64,000 bases of DNA from Nocardioides_C sp963700955. GTDB taxonomy: Bacteria > Actinomycetota > Actinomycetes > Propionibacteriales > Nocardioidaceae. Numbering within the stretch: the first letter of the stretch is position 1; each line of letters begins with the position of its first letter. The notes below the pieces were generated by a model, which had not been told where the DNA came from, did no database searches, and saw nothing but the letters and a program-made list of their open reading frames with translations. Shown here piece by piece: positions 1 through 8,567 of the stretch. Made by a program: the position numbers and the translations under genes. The stretch covers positions 186,001 to 250,000 of the forward strand of contig CAVOZH010000009.1 in assembly GCA_963700955.1 (NCBI GenBank), in the 5' to 3' direction.

Positions 1-626
1 TCCACGGTCGAGTGCCGCAGGCCGTCGGTCAGCTCGACCAGCCGCCGGGTGATCTCGGGGATCACGTGCTCGTTGCCCATGTCGGGTCCGTAGACGTTGT
101 GCGGCCGGAAGATGACCGTCTCGAGGCCCCGAGGCCGGGCGAGATGCTGGGTGAGGAGCTCGCAGGCGATCTTGCCCCCGCCGTAGCTGAAACGAGGGTT
201 GCGGACGTCGGGGACCTTGAGCATCTCCGTCTCGGTCGTAGGCACATGGGACGGCTCGTTGTAGGTCTCACTCGTGGAGGCCAGCACGTAGCGGCGCACT
301 CCGTGGGCGAGCGCTGCGTCGATGGTGTTCAAGGTCCCCTTGATGCCCACCTCGAGAACGTCGTCGGGCCGCTCGTAGAAGAAGCGGGTGCCGTTGATGT
401 ACGCCAGGTGCCAGACGACGTCGCACCCGCGGGTGGCCCTGCCGACCGCGTCCGCATCGCGAATGTCACCGACGACCAGTTCGACCTCGTCGGCGACCGG
501 GGCGAGGCGGCGGGCATGTCCCCGAGAGTTGTCGTCGAACGCCACGACCTCATGGCCGCCACGGACGAGCTCGGCACACAGCGCGGCGCCGAGGAAGCCA
601 CTGCCTCCCGTCACCAGCATCCTCAT
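1..626 (-). CDS. NAD-dependent epimerase/dehydratase (C-terminus cut by window edge)
   Basis: Extended short-chain dehydrogenase of the nucleotide-sugar epimerase type. The N-terminus reads MRMLVTGGSGFLGAAL, with the Rossmann glycine motif TGGSGFLG at residues 6-13. Further in are the STSETY stretch and YGGGK, the usual Ser and YxxxK catalytic positions, and RPHNVYGPDMG, typical of sugar epimerases. About 208 codons are present and the last 100 or so lie beyond position 1. The ATG overlaps the stop of the upstream UDP-sugar dehydrogenase by four bases (ATGA), so the two are translationally coupled. With the following glycosyltransferase this looks like a surface polysaccharide operon. The exact sugar substrate cannot be read from the sequence. 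Confidence 0.88.
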   Translation of the reverse strand, partial: MRMLVTGGSGFLGAALCAELVRGGHEVVAFDDNSRGHARRLAPVADEVELVVGDIRDADAVGRATRGCDVVWHLAYINGTRFFYERPDDVLEVGIKGTLNTIDAALAHGVRRYVLASTSETYNEPSHVPTTETEMLKVPDVRNPRFSYGGGKIACELLTQHLARPRGLETVIFRPHNVYGPDMGNEHVIPEITRRLVELTDGLRHSTV

Positions 627-1957
627 GACAGGCCGTCCTTCATGGTCAGGGCCTTTGCCTGGTAGAAGATCAGGTCCACACCGCCGACATTCCAGATATC
701 CGCCACCCAGGCATTGGGGCGGCGATGCCCGAGCTCCACGAGGGCCTCTCGATATCCCTCGTGGTCGGTGGCGACGAAGACGATGTCGACGTTCTCGAGC
801 GCCTGGTCTATCGGCCAGTTCTTCGGGGTCTGCGCCGAGGGCTCGGGGATGGGGTCGGGCAGATGGCTGTCGCTGACCCTGATCTCCATCGGAAGCTGTC
901 GATGCACGTAGCGCCACAGCTTCGGCGCCAGGCTGTCACGGATGTCGTCGGTGCCGGCCTTGAAGGAGAAGCCGAGGATGGCAACGATCGCGTCGTGCAG
1001 CTCGGTGCGCTTGAGGAGATGGTCGACGAGGAAGGCCGGCATGTACTCGTTGACCTTCCACGCCGACAGGAGCATGTCCGGGTAGGGACTCCATTCGTTG
1101 ATCATCCCGAAGTCCTTGCGCAGGCAGGTGCCGGCCGTGAACCCGGGAGCGGCCAGGAACGACCGGGGGTACTTGTAGTTCGCCAGCCGACGCGTCTCGT
1201 AGATGTTGGCGCCGAAGTCGTCGGCGATCATGGCGAACTGGTTTGCGAGCGCGAAGTGCACGTAACGAAGGATGTTGTTGAAGAGCTTCACAAGCTCGGC
1301 GGTCGCGTAGTCGGTACGCAGGACCTCCGCGGTGAGACGGCTGAACAGGTCGTCGGCCCGGCGGAGACTCTCCGCGTCCTCCGCGCCGACGATCTGCGGC
1401 AGGGTGTGGAGCTCTTCATGGGCCTTGCCCTCGGCGATCCGCTCCGGGCAGAAGGCGAGAAACACGTCTCGGCCGACCCGCAGGGAGGTGTTGCGCTCGA
1501 TCCACTTGTGAACGAAGCGGGTGGTTCCCGGGGCGACTGTGCTTCGCAGGCACACCAGCTGGTTCGGCCGCAGGTGCGGGGCGATCTCTCCGAGTACCCG
1601 TTGGATCTGCGAGAGATCGGTCTCGATGTGGTTGTGCAAGGGGGTACCGACGGTGATGATGACCGCCTTCGACAACGAGACGGCGGACGGGTCGCCGGTG
1701 ATGCGCAGCTCACGACGCTCCACGAGGGCGTCGTAGCCGGGCTCGTCGAAAGGCATGCGGCCTGAGTTGACCTCGTCGCGCAGCCGAGGGTCCAGGTCGA
1801 CGCCCGTCACCTTGCTGCCCGCTTCGAGGAACGAGAGCGCCAGAGGCAGGCCGACCCGGCCGGTGCCGACGACACAGACGTCGTAGGCACCGACCAGCCC
1901 GATGTCGGTATCGGGGTCGGCCATGTCCTGGTAGTGCGGGCGCCGGGTCTCTGTCAT
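623..1957 (-). CDS. UDP-glucose/UDP-HexNAc dehydrogenase family protein
   Basis: 444-residue nucleotide-sugar dehydrogenase that would oxidise a UDP-hexose or UDP-HexNAc to the uronate with two NAD+. The NAD motif GTGRVG is at residues 31-36. The catalytic cysteine is C278 in GTCLRKDFG, matching the family's GGxCFxKD. The C-terminal UDP-binding domain contains GFSFKAGTDDIRDS. An open frame continues 42 codons upstream, but it overlaps the glycosyltransferase gene, so MTETRR at 1957 is chosen. Gene order (glycosyltransferase, dehydrogenase, epimerase) suggests synthesis of an acidic sugar for an exopolysaccharide. The family includes UGD, WecC and WbpA types, and I cannot choose between them. 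Confidence 0.9.
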   Translation of the reverse strand: MTETRRPHYQDMADPDTDIGLVGAYDVCVVGTGRVGLPLALSFLEAGSKVTGVDLDPRLRDEVNSGRMPFDEPGYDALVERRELRITGDPSAVSLSKAVIITVGTPLHNHIETDLSQIQRVLGEIAPHLRPNQLVCLRSTVAPGTTRFVHKWIERNTSLRVGRDVFLAFCPERIAEGKAHEELHTLPQIVGAEDAESLRRADDLFSRLTAEVLRTDYATAELVKLFNNILRYVHFALANQFAMIADDFGANIYETRRLANYKYPRSFLAAPGFTAGTCLRKDFGMINEWSPYPDMLLSAWKVNEYMPAFLVDHLLKRTELHDAIVAILGFSFKAGTDDIRDSLAPKLWRYVHRQLPMEIRVSDSHLPDPIPEPSAQTPKNWPIDQALENVDIVFVATDHEGYREALVELGHRRPNAWVADIWNVGGVDLIFYQAKALTMKDGLS

Positions 1958-1988
1958 CGGTCGGACCTGTCTCTCGTTCGTATGGGTT

Positions 1989-3230
1989 TCAGTTGCCTCG
2001 GTGGGCGAGCAGCTCGGTGACCAGCGACTCGTACCGGGCGAGTCCGGTGGCCGCGGACCAGTTGAGGGCGGAGTACCTCGCACCGGCTTCGCCCAGCGCC
2101 GAGCATCTCGACGGCGAGCGCGCCAGCTGTCGTGCGGTGGCCAGGAGGGCCTCCGGCTGCCCCGGTTCGACCACGACGGCTGCTCCGCTTTGACGGAGCT
2201 GGGCTGCGGTCCACCCCCCGCCGGGCACGGCGGCCAACACGGGACGACCGGCAGCCAGGTACGACGTCAGCTTGCTCGGGAGCGACATCTCGACCATGCC
2301 GGGGCGCTCGTTGACGAGCAGCACATCCGCTGCCGCCAGCACATGGGGGTAGGTGTCCTCGTCCACCGGGGGCTCGAAACGGATCCGCCGTAGTCCGGCC
2401 GCTCGCCGTTGCAGTGCAGCACGTTGGCTTCCGTCGCCCACGAGGACGAACAGGGGACCTGTCTCGTCGTCTTCAGACGCCGCCGCCGCGTCGACCACGT
2501 TGTCCAGGCCCTGCTTCAAGCCCATGTTCCCCGTATGGACGACGATGAACTCCTCGAGCGGCCAGCCGAGCAAGCGACGGGCCTGCTCGCGACCCAGCGT
2601 GCTCGGCTCGATGTGCGTCCAGTTGGGGAGCAGCCGTGTGCGGCTCTCCGGCACCCCTCGCCGCACCACAGCGTCCCGGAAGCCTTCGCCGATCACGCCG
2701 ACCAGCGACGCAGCGCGCATGCTCGCGGCCTCGATGCTGTTGACAGCCCTGGCCACGCTCCTGCCTCCGGAGATGCCTGAGTGAGTGGCGGCCGCGCCCA
2801 TGAGGTCCTGCACCACCATCGCCCAGGGAGCGTGAGCGCGCGCCGCGACCATCCGACCGAGGGGCGCCGCAGCGAGCGCCGGGCTCACCGCCAGCACAGC
2901 ATCGACACGCTGGCGCAGTACGTGGGGGGCGGCCATCGCGAACCAGGACGCCTCGAAGGCCGCACGCTTCACGGCGCTCTGCGAACCGGGGACATAGTGC
3001 GCCGCGCGGATCACCTGGACGCCGTGCCGTCGTTCTGTCCGCCACAGGAACGCCGACGAGGTCTGCCGCTTCCACTGTGGGTAGTGCGGAACGCCCGTGA
3101 CGACACGCACGTCGCCGCCGAGGCGCGCCAGCCCTGTGGCAACTTCGGTGGTGTACGGCGAGATGCCAGTGGTCTCAGGTGCGTAGTTGATGCCCAAGAT
3201 CAGGATGCGTGCGCCGGCCAATGCAGACAC
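1989..3230 (-). CDS. GT4-family glycosyltransferase (WcaI/WbuB-like)
   Basis: 413-residue GT-B fold glycosyltransferase. The N-terminus ILILGINYAPETTGISPYT and the downstream GVPHYPQWK are characteristic of the colanic acid WcaI / WbuB type, which transfers a sugar to a lipid-linked precursor at the cytoplasmic membrane. The C-terminal domain holds HTGNMGLKQGLDNVVDA and LPSKLTSYLAAGRPVLA, the GT4 nucleotide-sugar site. The GTG start at 3230 is backed by a purine-rich AGGGGGAAGA just upstream. It is the first gene of the minus-strand sugar operon: 31 bp separate it from the UDP-sugar dehydrogenase. The sugar donor is unknown. Confidence 0.88.
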   Translation of the reverse strand: MSALAGARILILGINYAPETTGISPYTTEVATGLARLGGDVRVVTGVPHYPQWKRQTSSAFLWRTERRHGVQVIRAAHYVPGSQSAVKRAAFEASWFAMAAPHVLRQRVDAVLAVSPALAAAPLGRMVAARAHAPWAMVVQDLMGAAATHSGISGGRSVARAVNSIEAASMRAASLVGVIGEGFRDAVVRRGVPESRTRLLPNWTHIEPSTLGREQARRLLGWPLEEFIVVHTGNMGLKQGLDNVVDAAAASEDDETGPLFVLVGDGSQRAALQRRAAGLRRIRFEPPVDEDTYPHVLAAADVLLVNERPGMVEMSLPSKLTSYLAAGRPVLAAVPGGGWTAAQLRQSGAAVVVEPGQPEALLATARQLARSPSRCSALGEAGARYSALNWSAATGLARYESLVTELLAHRGN

Positions 3231-3413
3231 TCTTCCCCCTCGCGTCGACCGCGCCCACCCCGCTCACCCCCGGGCGCCTCATCACCATAAGAAGTTCGGA
3301 CAGGTGATGTCTCAGCAAGCCGGCAGGCCTGGTTTCCCCGCACTACCTACGTTGTGGAATGTCGAGAATGTCTAAGCCAGAGGGGGTAGGGACTTCCTCC
3401 TTGCGAGGGAGGG

Positions 3414-4049
3414 TCAGTCGTCGACCCATCCGGCGCCGGAGGGCTCCGGGCTGAGCTCGCCCCCGCTCAGCTCCGCGAGCAGCCGCGGCAGGTGAGCGGC
3501 GTCCTCGGCGGGTACGGCCAGCCGCAGCCGCACCTGTGCTCCGTGGTCGACGCCGAGCACCGCGACGCCGCGTGCCCGAAGCCCGTGCTCCAGCCTCCCG
3601 GCCTCCGCGTGGGCAACCTCGACGTCGTACAGGTGCATCAGCCTCCGCCGGCGCACACCCGCCTCGTCGAGTCCCGCGCGTACGGCGTCGGAGTAGGCCC
3701 GTACCAGGCCCCCTGCGCCGAGCAGCACGCCGCCGAAGTACCGCGTCACGACCGCCACCACATCGCTGACCTCGCGACCTCGGAGGACCTCGAGCATCGG
3801 GGCGCCCGCCGTACCCGAGGGCTCGCCGTCGTCGTTGGAGCGCTGCACCTCGGCCGACGGGCCGAGCACGAAGGCCGAGCAGTGATGGCGTGCGTCCCAG
3901 TAGGTCCTGCGCTCCTCCTCGACCACCGCACGAGCCTGCTCCTCGGTGGCGACCGGCACGATGCGGCACAGGAAGCGGGACCGCTTCACCTCGGTCTCCA
4001 CCAGGGCCGGACGGGCGACGGTGAGGTACGACGTCGGGCCGCTCACCAC
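3414..4049 (-). CDS. YigZ/IMPACT family protein
   Basis: 211-residue protein of the UPF0029/IMPACT family. The N-terminal IMPACT domain (about residues 15-125) contains KRSRFLCRIVPV, DARHHCSAFVLG, SNDDGEPSGTAGAPML and TRYFGGVLLGAGGLVRAYSD, all hallmark segments. A ferredoxin-like DUF1949 domain follows. Family members are thought to act on translation, but the bacterial role is not settled. Two GTG codons (4049 and 4046) precede SGPTSY; the second overlaps the upstream TSUP stop as GTGA, implying coupled translation. Length and domain order are normal. Confidence 0.9.
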   Translation of the reverse strand: MVSGPTSYLTVARPALVETEVKRSRFLCRIVPVATEEQARAVVEEERRTYWDARHHCSAFVLGPSAEVQRSNDDGEPSGTAGAPMLEVLRGREVSDVVAVVTRYFGGVLLGAGGLVRAYSDAVRAGLDEAGVRRRRLMHLYDVEVAHAEAGRLEHGLRARGVAVLGVDHGAQVRLRLAVPAEDAAHLPRLLAELSGGELSPEPSGAGWVDD

Positions 4050-4825
4050 AGCCGTCCCAGGACGTCGGAGCCGATCTTGACGATGAACGCCCCGACGACG
4101 ACCACGAACACGATGCGCACGAAGGCACCGCCCTTCGCGACCGCGGTGCGCGCGCCGAGGTATCCGCCGACCAGGTTGCAGGCGCCCATCGCGAGGCCGA
4201 CCTTCCAGAGGACGGCGCCCTGCGGCACGAACACGCAGAGGGCGGCGAGGTTCGTGGCCCAGTTGGCGATCCGGGCCTTCGCCGAGGCCTCGAGGAAGGC
4301 GTAGCCGAGAAGGCCGACGAGTGTGAAGACGAAGAACGACCCGGTCCCCGGGCCGAGCGCACCGTCGTAGAAGCCGATCACCGCCCCCGCCAGCATCGCC
4401 ACGATCGTGTGCCGGTGCCCGGAGAAACGCAGTGCCGTGACCCCGCCGATCGAGGGTTTGAACAGCACGTACCCCCCGACCAGGATCAGCACCACGAGCA
4501 CGATCGGGTCGAAGGCCTCCTTGGGGATGTGCGATGCGACGACGGCGCCGCAGAGGGAGCCGGCGAAGGCCAGGGCCATGAGCGGGATGAACGTGCGCGG
4601 GTCAGGGCCCACCCGACGGTAGTAGGTCACCGAGCTGACCGTCGTACCGCACACCGAGGCGAGCTTGTTGGTCGCGAGGATGTGCACCGGCGCAGCGCCC
4701 GGGAGCCCGAGGACGAGCGCGGGCAGCTGGACCAGGCCGCCACCGCCGACGACCGCGTCGACCCATCCGGCGAGGAGTCCGGCGAGCGCGAGCAGCACGA
4801 GGGTCCACACCGACGGGTCGTTCAC
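4043..4825 (-). CDS. TSUP/TauE-SafE family membrane transporter
   Basis: 260-residue polytopic protein of the sulfite exporter TauE/SafE (TSUP) superfamily. The first half has GLLAGWVDAVVGGGGLVQLPAL and the second half repeats the glycine-rich motif as GAVIGFYDGALGPGTGSFFVF, the internal duplication typical of the family. About eight hydrophobic segments are visible. Substrates in the family include sulfite, sulfoacetate and other organosulfur anions; none can be assigned here. It begins with GTG at 4825, 18 bp from the stop of the upstream coiled-coil gene, and its stop overlaps the YigZ start. Confidence 0.88.
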   Translation of the reverse strand: MNDPSVWTLVLLALAGLLAGWVDAVVGGGGLVQLPALVLGLPGAAPVHILATNKLASVCGTTVSSVTYYRRVGPDPRTFIPLMALAFAGSLCGAVVASHIPKEAFDPIVLVVLILVGGYVLFKPSIGGVTALRFSGHRHTIVAMLAGAVIGFYDGALGPGTGSFFVFTLVGLLGYAFLEASAKARIANWATNLAALCVFVPQGAVLWKVGLAMGACNLVGGYLGARTAVAKGGAFVRIVFVVVVGAFIVKIGSDVLGRLW

Positions 4826-4843
4826 GCAGGAACCCTAACCGGG

Positions 4844-5788
4844 TCAGTGGAGCAGCAGCTCCTCGCGGCGCTTGTCGAGTCCGGCCGTGTCGCGAGCGAT
4901 GTCGCGGCCCTTCTGCTCCAGCGCCGCCAGGGCCAGCTCGACCTGCCGCAACGCCTGAGCCACCCGGCGGGCGGCGTCCTCGATCCGCGAACGCACGGCC
5001 ATGTCGCTGAAGATGTTGTCGAACCAGACGTCGAAGGTGCGCATCATCGAGTCGACCTGGACGCCCTGCACCTGGGGCAGGTTCACGTCCGCGAGCTCAC
5101 GCGAGAAGGCCGACAGCGCGAGGTCCGCCCGGCGAAGCGTCTCGGTGGCGCGGTCGACCTTGTCGTACTTCATCATGTCGGTGAGCAGGCCGCCGCCACC
5201 GAAGGCGTCCCAGGTCGACCACGACCCGGCGCTCCCGAGCAACGACGCCGCCTGGGACAGGAGGTCGTGGGCGGCTCGGCCCGCTGCATGCGCCTCCCGC
5301 GCCTCACGGTCGAGCGCCGCGAGCTCACCCTTCCGCTCGGCCAGCTCGGCGAGGGCGACCGCGGACTCCGACCCGTTCGCGGTGACCCAGGCCTCCTTGT
5401 CCGCCATCGCGCGCCGGTAGCGCTCCTCGACGTCACCGAGCTCGCGCATCCGGCTCTCGATCGCCGCACGGTCGCGCTGCATGGCGTCCCGTCGGGCCTC
5501 GGCCTCCGCGACCGCGTACCGGGCTGCCTCGCGCTCGGCGGTCTCGCGCTCCACGTCGGTCGCGTGCGAGCCCTTCAGGTGCGCCCAGATCTTGGCGGCC
5601 GAGAACGACTCGAGCCTCTCGACGTCTGCTGTCTCGTCCTCGAGGATCAGGCGCGCGTCCGCGACGTGCTTCTCGAGATCCGCCAGGTGCGGCGCCGACC
5701 CATCGAGACGGCGGGTGAGCTGGGCGAGCTCCTCGCGTGCGGCAACGGCCTGCTCGAGCTCGGACTGGATCTGCTGCGCATCGGTCAC
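4844..5788 (-). CDS. Hypothetical coiled-coil protein
   Basis: 314-residue soluble protein I do not recognise by name. Residues 1-60 and 80-170 are rich in Glu, Ala and Arg with heptad spacing, predicting long coiled coils. A central Gly/Trp patch (GSAGSWSTWDAFGGGGLLTDMMKYDK) is likely a turn between helical arms, and a second helical stretch runs to the C-terminus. No signal peptide or membrane helix is visible. Similar proteins occur in actinobacteria without assigned function (family memory, unverified). It is divergent from the BtuF-like gene, sharing a 38-bp promoter region, and lies 18 bp upstream of the TSUP gene, with which it is probably co-transcribed. Confidence 0.8.
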   Translation of the reverse strand: MTDAQQIQSELEQAVAAREELAQLTRRLDGSAPHLADLEKHVADARLILEDETADVERLESFSAAKIWAHLKGSHATDVERETAEREAARYAVAEAEARRDAMQRDRAAIESRMRELGDVEERYRRAMADKEAWVTANGSESAVALAELAERKGELAALDREAREAHAAGRAAHDLLSQAASLLGSAGSWSTWDAFGGGGLLTDMMKYDKVDRATETLRRADLALSAFSRELADVNLPQVQGVQVDSMMRTFDVWFDNIFSDMAVRSRIEDAARRVAQALRQVELALAALEQKGRDIARDTAGLDKRREELLLH

Positions 5789-5826
5789 CTGCTCACCTTA
5801 GGAGTCGCGGATGCGAGCATGGGCGC

Positions 5827-6717
5827 ATGCGCATCGTGTCGCTCCTGCCGTCGACCACCGAGATCCTCTTCGACCTCGGCGCCGGTGACGACGTCGTGGG
5901 GGTCACCTTCGAGTGCGACCACCCGGCCGAGGCCCGCAGCCGCACGATCGTGTCGACGAGCGCGATGCCCGAGGGCCTCAGGCCGAGCGAGATCGACGCG
6001 TTCGTCGCGAAGGCGATGCAGGCAGGAGAGGACCTCTACCACCTCGACGAGGGCGCACTCTCCGGGCTCGACGCGGACCTCGTCGTGACCCAGGACCTCT
6101 GCGCCGTCTGCGCGGTCGACGTTTCGGTGGTCGACGACGCCCTCGCCCACCTGGGATGCACTGCGGAGGTCCTGACGATCGACCCCCACACGCTCGAGGA
6201 GGTGCTCGAGTCAGTCGTGACGCTGGGCAAGGCCACCTCTCGCGAGGCACAGGCGGACGCTCTGGTCACCTCCCTGCGTGCTCGCCTCGACCACGTCGTA
6301 CGACGGACAACCGCTCGTCCCGAGCCGCGGACCCTCGTGCTCGAGTGGACGGACCCGCCGTTCGCCCCGGGCCACTGGGTGCCGGAGATGGTGACGCTGG
6401 CCGGTGGGGAATGCGTCCTGGGCACTGCTGGTGAGAAGTCGTTCCGCGTGGACTGGTCACAGGTGCTCGAGTCCACCCCCGAGGTCGTGGTGTGTGCTCC
6501 GTGCGGCTACGGCCTGGAGCAGTCCGCGGCACTGGCCGAGCAGGTCGTGGCCGCGGGTGTGCTCCCGGAAGACGTCCCGGTCTGGGCGGTCGACGCGAAC
6601 GCCTCCTTCGCCCGCCCGGGCCCGAGGCTCGTCGACGGCGTCGAGGCCCTGGCGACGATCCTGCACCCCGACCTGTTCGGCACACCCTCGGCCGTCATGG
6701 CCCGTCGGGTCCGCTGA
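5827..6717 (+). CDS. Cobalamin-binding protein, BtuF-like
   Basis: 296-residue periplasmic-binding-protein-fold protein. MRIVSLLPSTTEILFDLGAGD at the N-terminus and the VTFECDHP and SEIDAFV segments match the 'cobalamin-binding protein' branch of the BtuF/FepB family. No signal peptide or lipobox is present, so it may be cytoplasmic or need another partner; no btuCD transporter is nearby. The ATG at 5827 is preferred because the frame's earlier start overlaps the divergent coiled-coil gene. The gene ends just before a strong hairpin terminator. Confidence 0.86.
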   Translation: MRIVSLLPSTTEILFDLGAGDDVVGVTFECDHPAEARSRTIVSTSAMPEGLRPSEIDAFVAKAMQAGEDLYHLDEGALSGLDADLVVTQDLCAVCAVDVSVVDDALAHLGCTAEVLTIDPHTLEEVLESVVTLGKATSREAQADALVTSLRARLDHVVRRTTARPEPRTLVLEWTDPPFAPGHWVPEMVTLAGGECVLGTAGEKSFRVDWSQVLESTPEVVVCAPCGYGLEQSAALAEQVVAAGVLPEDVPVWAVDANASFARPGPRLVDGVEALATILHPDLFGTPSAVMARRVR

Positions 6718-6724
6718 GAAGGCA

Positions 6725-6756
6725 CGAAGGGCCCCGCCTGGCGGCGGGGCCCTTCG
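6725..6756 (+). terminator. Factor-independent terminator-like hairpin
   Basis: Perfect 14-bp stem (6725-6738 with 6743-6756) around the loop TGGC, eight bases after the BtuF-like stop codon. There is no clear U-tract, as is common in actinobacteria. Being symmetrical it could also serve the convergent gene at 6802-7110. Confidence 0.85.
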
Positions 6757-6801
6757 TCGATCAGGTCACCTCGAGATCGAGGTGGTCAGTGACCAGTCAG
6801 C

Positions 6802-7110
6802 TCAGTTCACGTCCGCGCAGGTCACCCAGGCACGAACGATCTGGTCAGCCGTGCCGTTGTTGTAACCCTTGATGACCCACTCAGTCGGACGGAAGTTGCC
6901 CGCCTCGTCCACGGGCACGTACTCACCCTCGAAGTAGGGAGCCGAGACGGTGACCTGGATGTTCTTGTTGTCACCGCCGAGGTCCTTGTCGCCACCCCAC
7001 GTCGAGAAGCCGCCGCCGAGCGCGTACTGACCGGCCGGGCACTCACCGCGAGCGGTCTGAAGGGTCGCGCCTTCGTCCACCCACCATAAGTGACTACTCG
7101 GCCCACCCAT
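6802..7110 (-). CDS. Short protein resembling the C-terminal half of a secreted protein
   Basis: 102 residues with the segments ECPAGQYALGGGFSTWGG and AWVTCADVN, two cysteines placed as in extracellular beta-rich domains of actinobacterial proteins. Such proteins normally carry a signal peptide and a longer N-terminus, but here the ATG at 7110 has no ribosome binding site and only 38 bp separate it from the cystathionine beta-synthase stop. It is therefore either a truncated remnant or read through from upstream. No function can be assigned. Confidence 0.5.
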   Translation of the reverse strand: MGGPSSHLWWVDEGATLQTARGECPAGQYALGGGFSTWGGDKDLGGDNKNIQVTVSAPYFEGEYVPVDEAGNFRPTEWVIKGYNNGTADQIVRAWVTCADVN

Positions 7111-7148
7111 TCGTACGAGCGCCGGGAGCTGTGGCCGGCGGGCCGCGC

Positions 7149-8540
7149 TCAGCCGCGGGCGATGTAGGAGAGCAGGTCCTGTCGCGTGACGACGCCGACC
7201 GGCTTCCCGTCCTCCTGGACCAGCAGGGCGTCAGCCCCTTCGAGGGCGGCGACCGCGTCCGCCACCGGCTCGTTCGAGCCGATCGAGGGCAGCGGCTCGC
7301 TCATGTGGTGCTCGACCAGGTCGGACATCTTCGCGTGGCCGGCGTAGAGGGCGTCGAGGAGGAGCCGCTCGGACACCGACCCGGCGACCTCGGCCGCCAT
7401 GATCGGCGGCTCGGCCCGGACCACCGGCATCTGCGAGACGCCGTACTCCTGGAGGATGCTCACCGCCTCGGCGATGGTCTCGTTCGGGTGGGTGTGGACG
7501 AGGTCGGGCAGCGAACCGCTCTTGCCGCGCAGCACCTCGCCGACGGTCTGGTCGCCGGACGCCGGCAGGAAGCCGTACATCGCGAGCCAGTCGTCGTTGA
7601 AGACCTTGGTCAGGTAGCCACGGCCCGAGTCGGGGAGCAGCACCACGATCACGGCGTCCTCGCCGCCCGGCTGGTCGGCGAGCTCGTGCGCGAGCTGGAT
7701 CGCGGCGAACGCGGCCATACCGGAGGAGCCGCCGACGAGCAGTGACTCCTCGCGCGCCAGGCGCCGGGTCATCGAGAACGAGTCGCCGTCGGAGACCTCG
7801 ATGACGCGGTCGACGATCGACGGGTCGTACGTCGTCGGCCAGAAGTCCTCACCGACGCCCTCGACGAGGTAGGGGCGGCCTGTGCCGCCGGAGTACACGG
7901 AGCCCTGCGGGTCGGCGCCGACGACCTGGACCTTGCCGTCGCTCTTCTCCTTGAGGAAGCGACCGACGCCGCTGATCGTTCCGCCGGTGCCCATGCCGGT
8001 CACGAAGTGCGTGATCTTCCCGTCGGTCTGCTCCCAGATCTCGGGGCCGGTCGTCTCGTAGTGAGAGCGCGGGTTGTTCGGGTTGGAGTACTGGTCGGGC
8101 TTCCAGGCGCCGTCGATCTCGCGGACCAGCCTGTCGGAGACGTTGTAGTAGGAGTCCGGGTGCTCCGGGGCCACCGCCGTAGGGCACACGACCACCTCGG
8201 CGCCGTAGGCCTTGAGGACGTTGCGCTTGTCCTCGCTGACCTTGTCGGGACAGACGAAGACGCACTTGTACCCCTTGGCCTGCGCGACCATCGCCAGCCC
8301 GACGCCGGTGTTGCCGGAGGTCGGCTCGACGATCGTCCCGCCCGGCTTGAGCGAGCCGTCGGCCTCGGCGGCCTCCACCATGCGCAGCGCGATGCGGTCC
8401 TTCACGGAGCCACCGGGGTTGAGGTACTCCACCTTCGCGAGGACGAGTGGCCCCTTGCCTGCGAGGTCGTCGACGACCTTGTTGAGGCGGAGCAGCGGGG
8501 TGTTCCCCACGAGGTCGAGTAGCGAGTTCACGTAGTGCAC
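7149..8540 (-). CDS. Cystathionine beta-synthase
   Basis: 463-residue PLP enzyme that condenses serine and homocysteine to cystathionine (transsulfuration). The N-terminal fold-type II domain has the PLP lysine at K47 in NPGGSVKDR, the substrate loop EPTSGNTGVGLA and the phosphate-binding GMGTGGTISGVG. Two CBS domains occupy roughly residues 340-463. This architecture separates CBS from cysteine synthase, which lacks CBS domains. Start is GTG at 8540. It is divergent from the SGNH hydrolase with only 27 bp between starts, so the promoters must overlap. Confidence 0.93.
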   Translation of the reverse strand: MHYVNSLLDLVGNTPLLRLNKVVDDLAGKGPLVLAKVEYLNPGGSVKDRIALRMVEAAEADGSLKPGGTIVEPTSGNTGVGLAMVAQAKGYKCVFVCPDKVSEDKRNVLKAYGAEVVVCPTAVAPEHPDSYYNVSDRLVREIDGAWKPDQYSNPNNPRSHYETTGPEIWEQTDGKITHFVTGMGTGGTISGVGRFLKEKSDGKVQVVGADPQGSVYSGGTGRPYLVEGVGEDFWPTTYDPSIVDRVIEVSDGDSFSMTRRLAREESLLVGGSSGMAAFAAIQLAHELADQPGGEDAVIVVLLPDSGRGYLTKVFNDDWLAMYGFLPASGDQTVGEVLRGKSGSLPDLVHTHPNETIAEAVSILQEYGVSQMPVVRAEPPIMAAEVAGSVSERLLLDALYAGHAKMSDLVEHHMSEPLPSIGSNEPVADAVAALEGADALLVQEDGKPVGVVTRQDLLSYIARG

Positions 8541-8567
8541 GCGGTCAGTCTAGGACCGGTCACTAGC

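Noticed and set aside
4409..6088. Long plus-strand open frame opposite the TSUP and coiled-coil genes
   Set aside because: It is a high-GC shadow frame: no domain, no ribosome binding site, and both real genes are opposite it. The same applies to 725-1765, 15790-17265, 19690-22488, 27867-30680 and 41728-43632.
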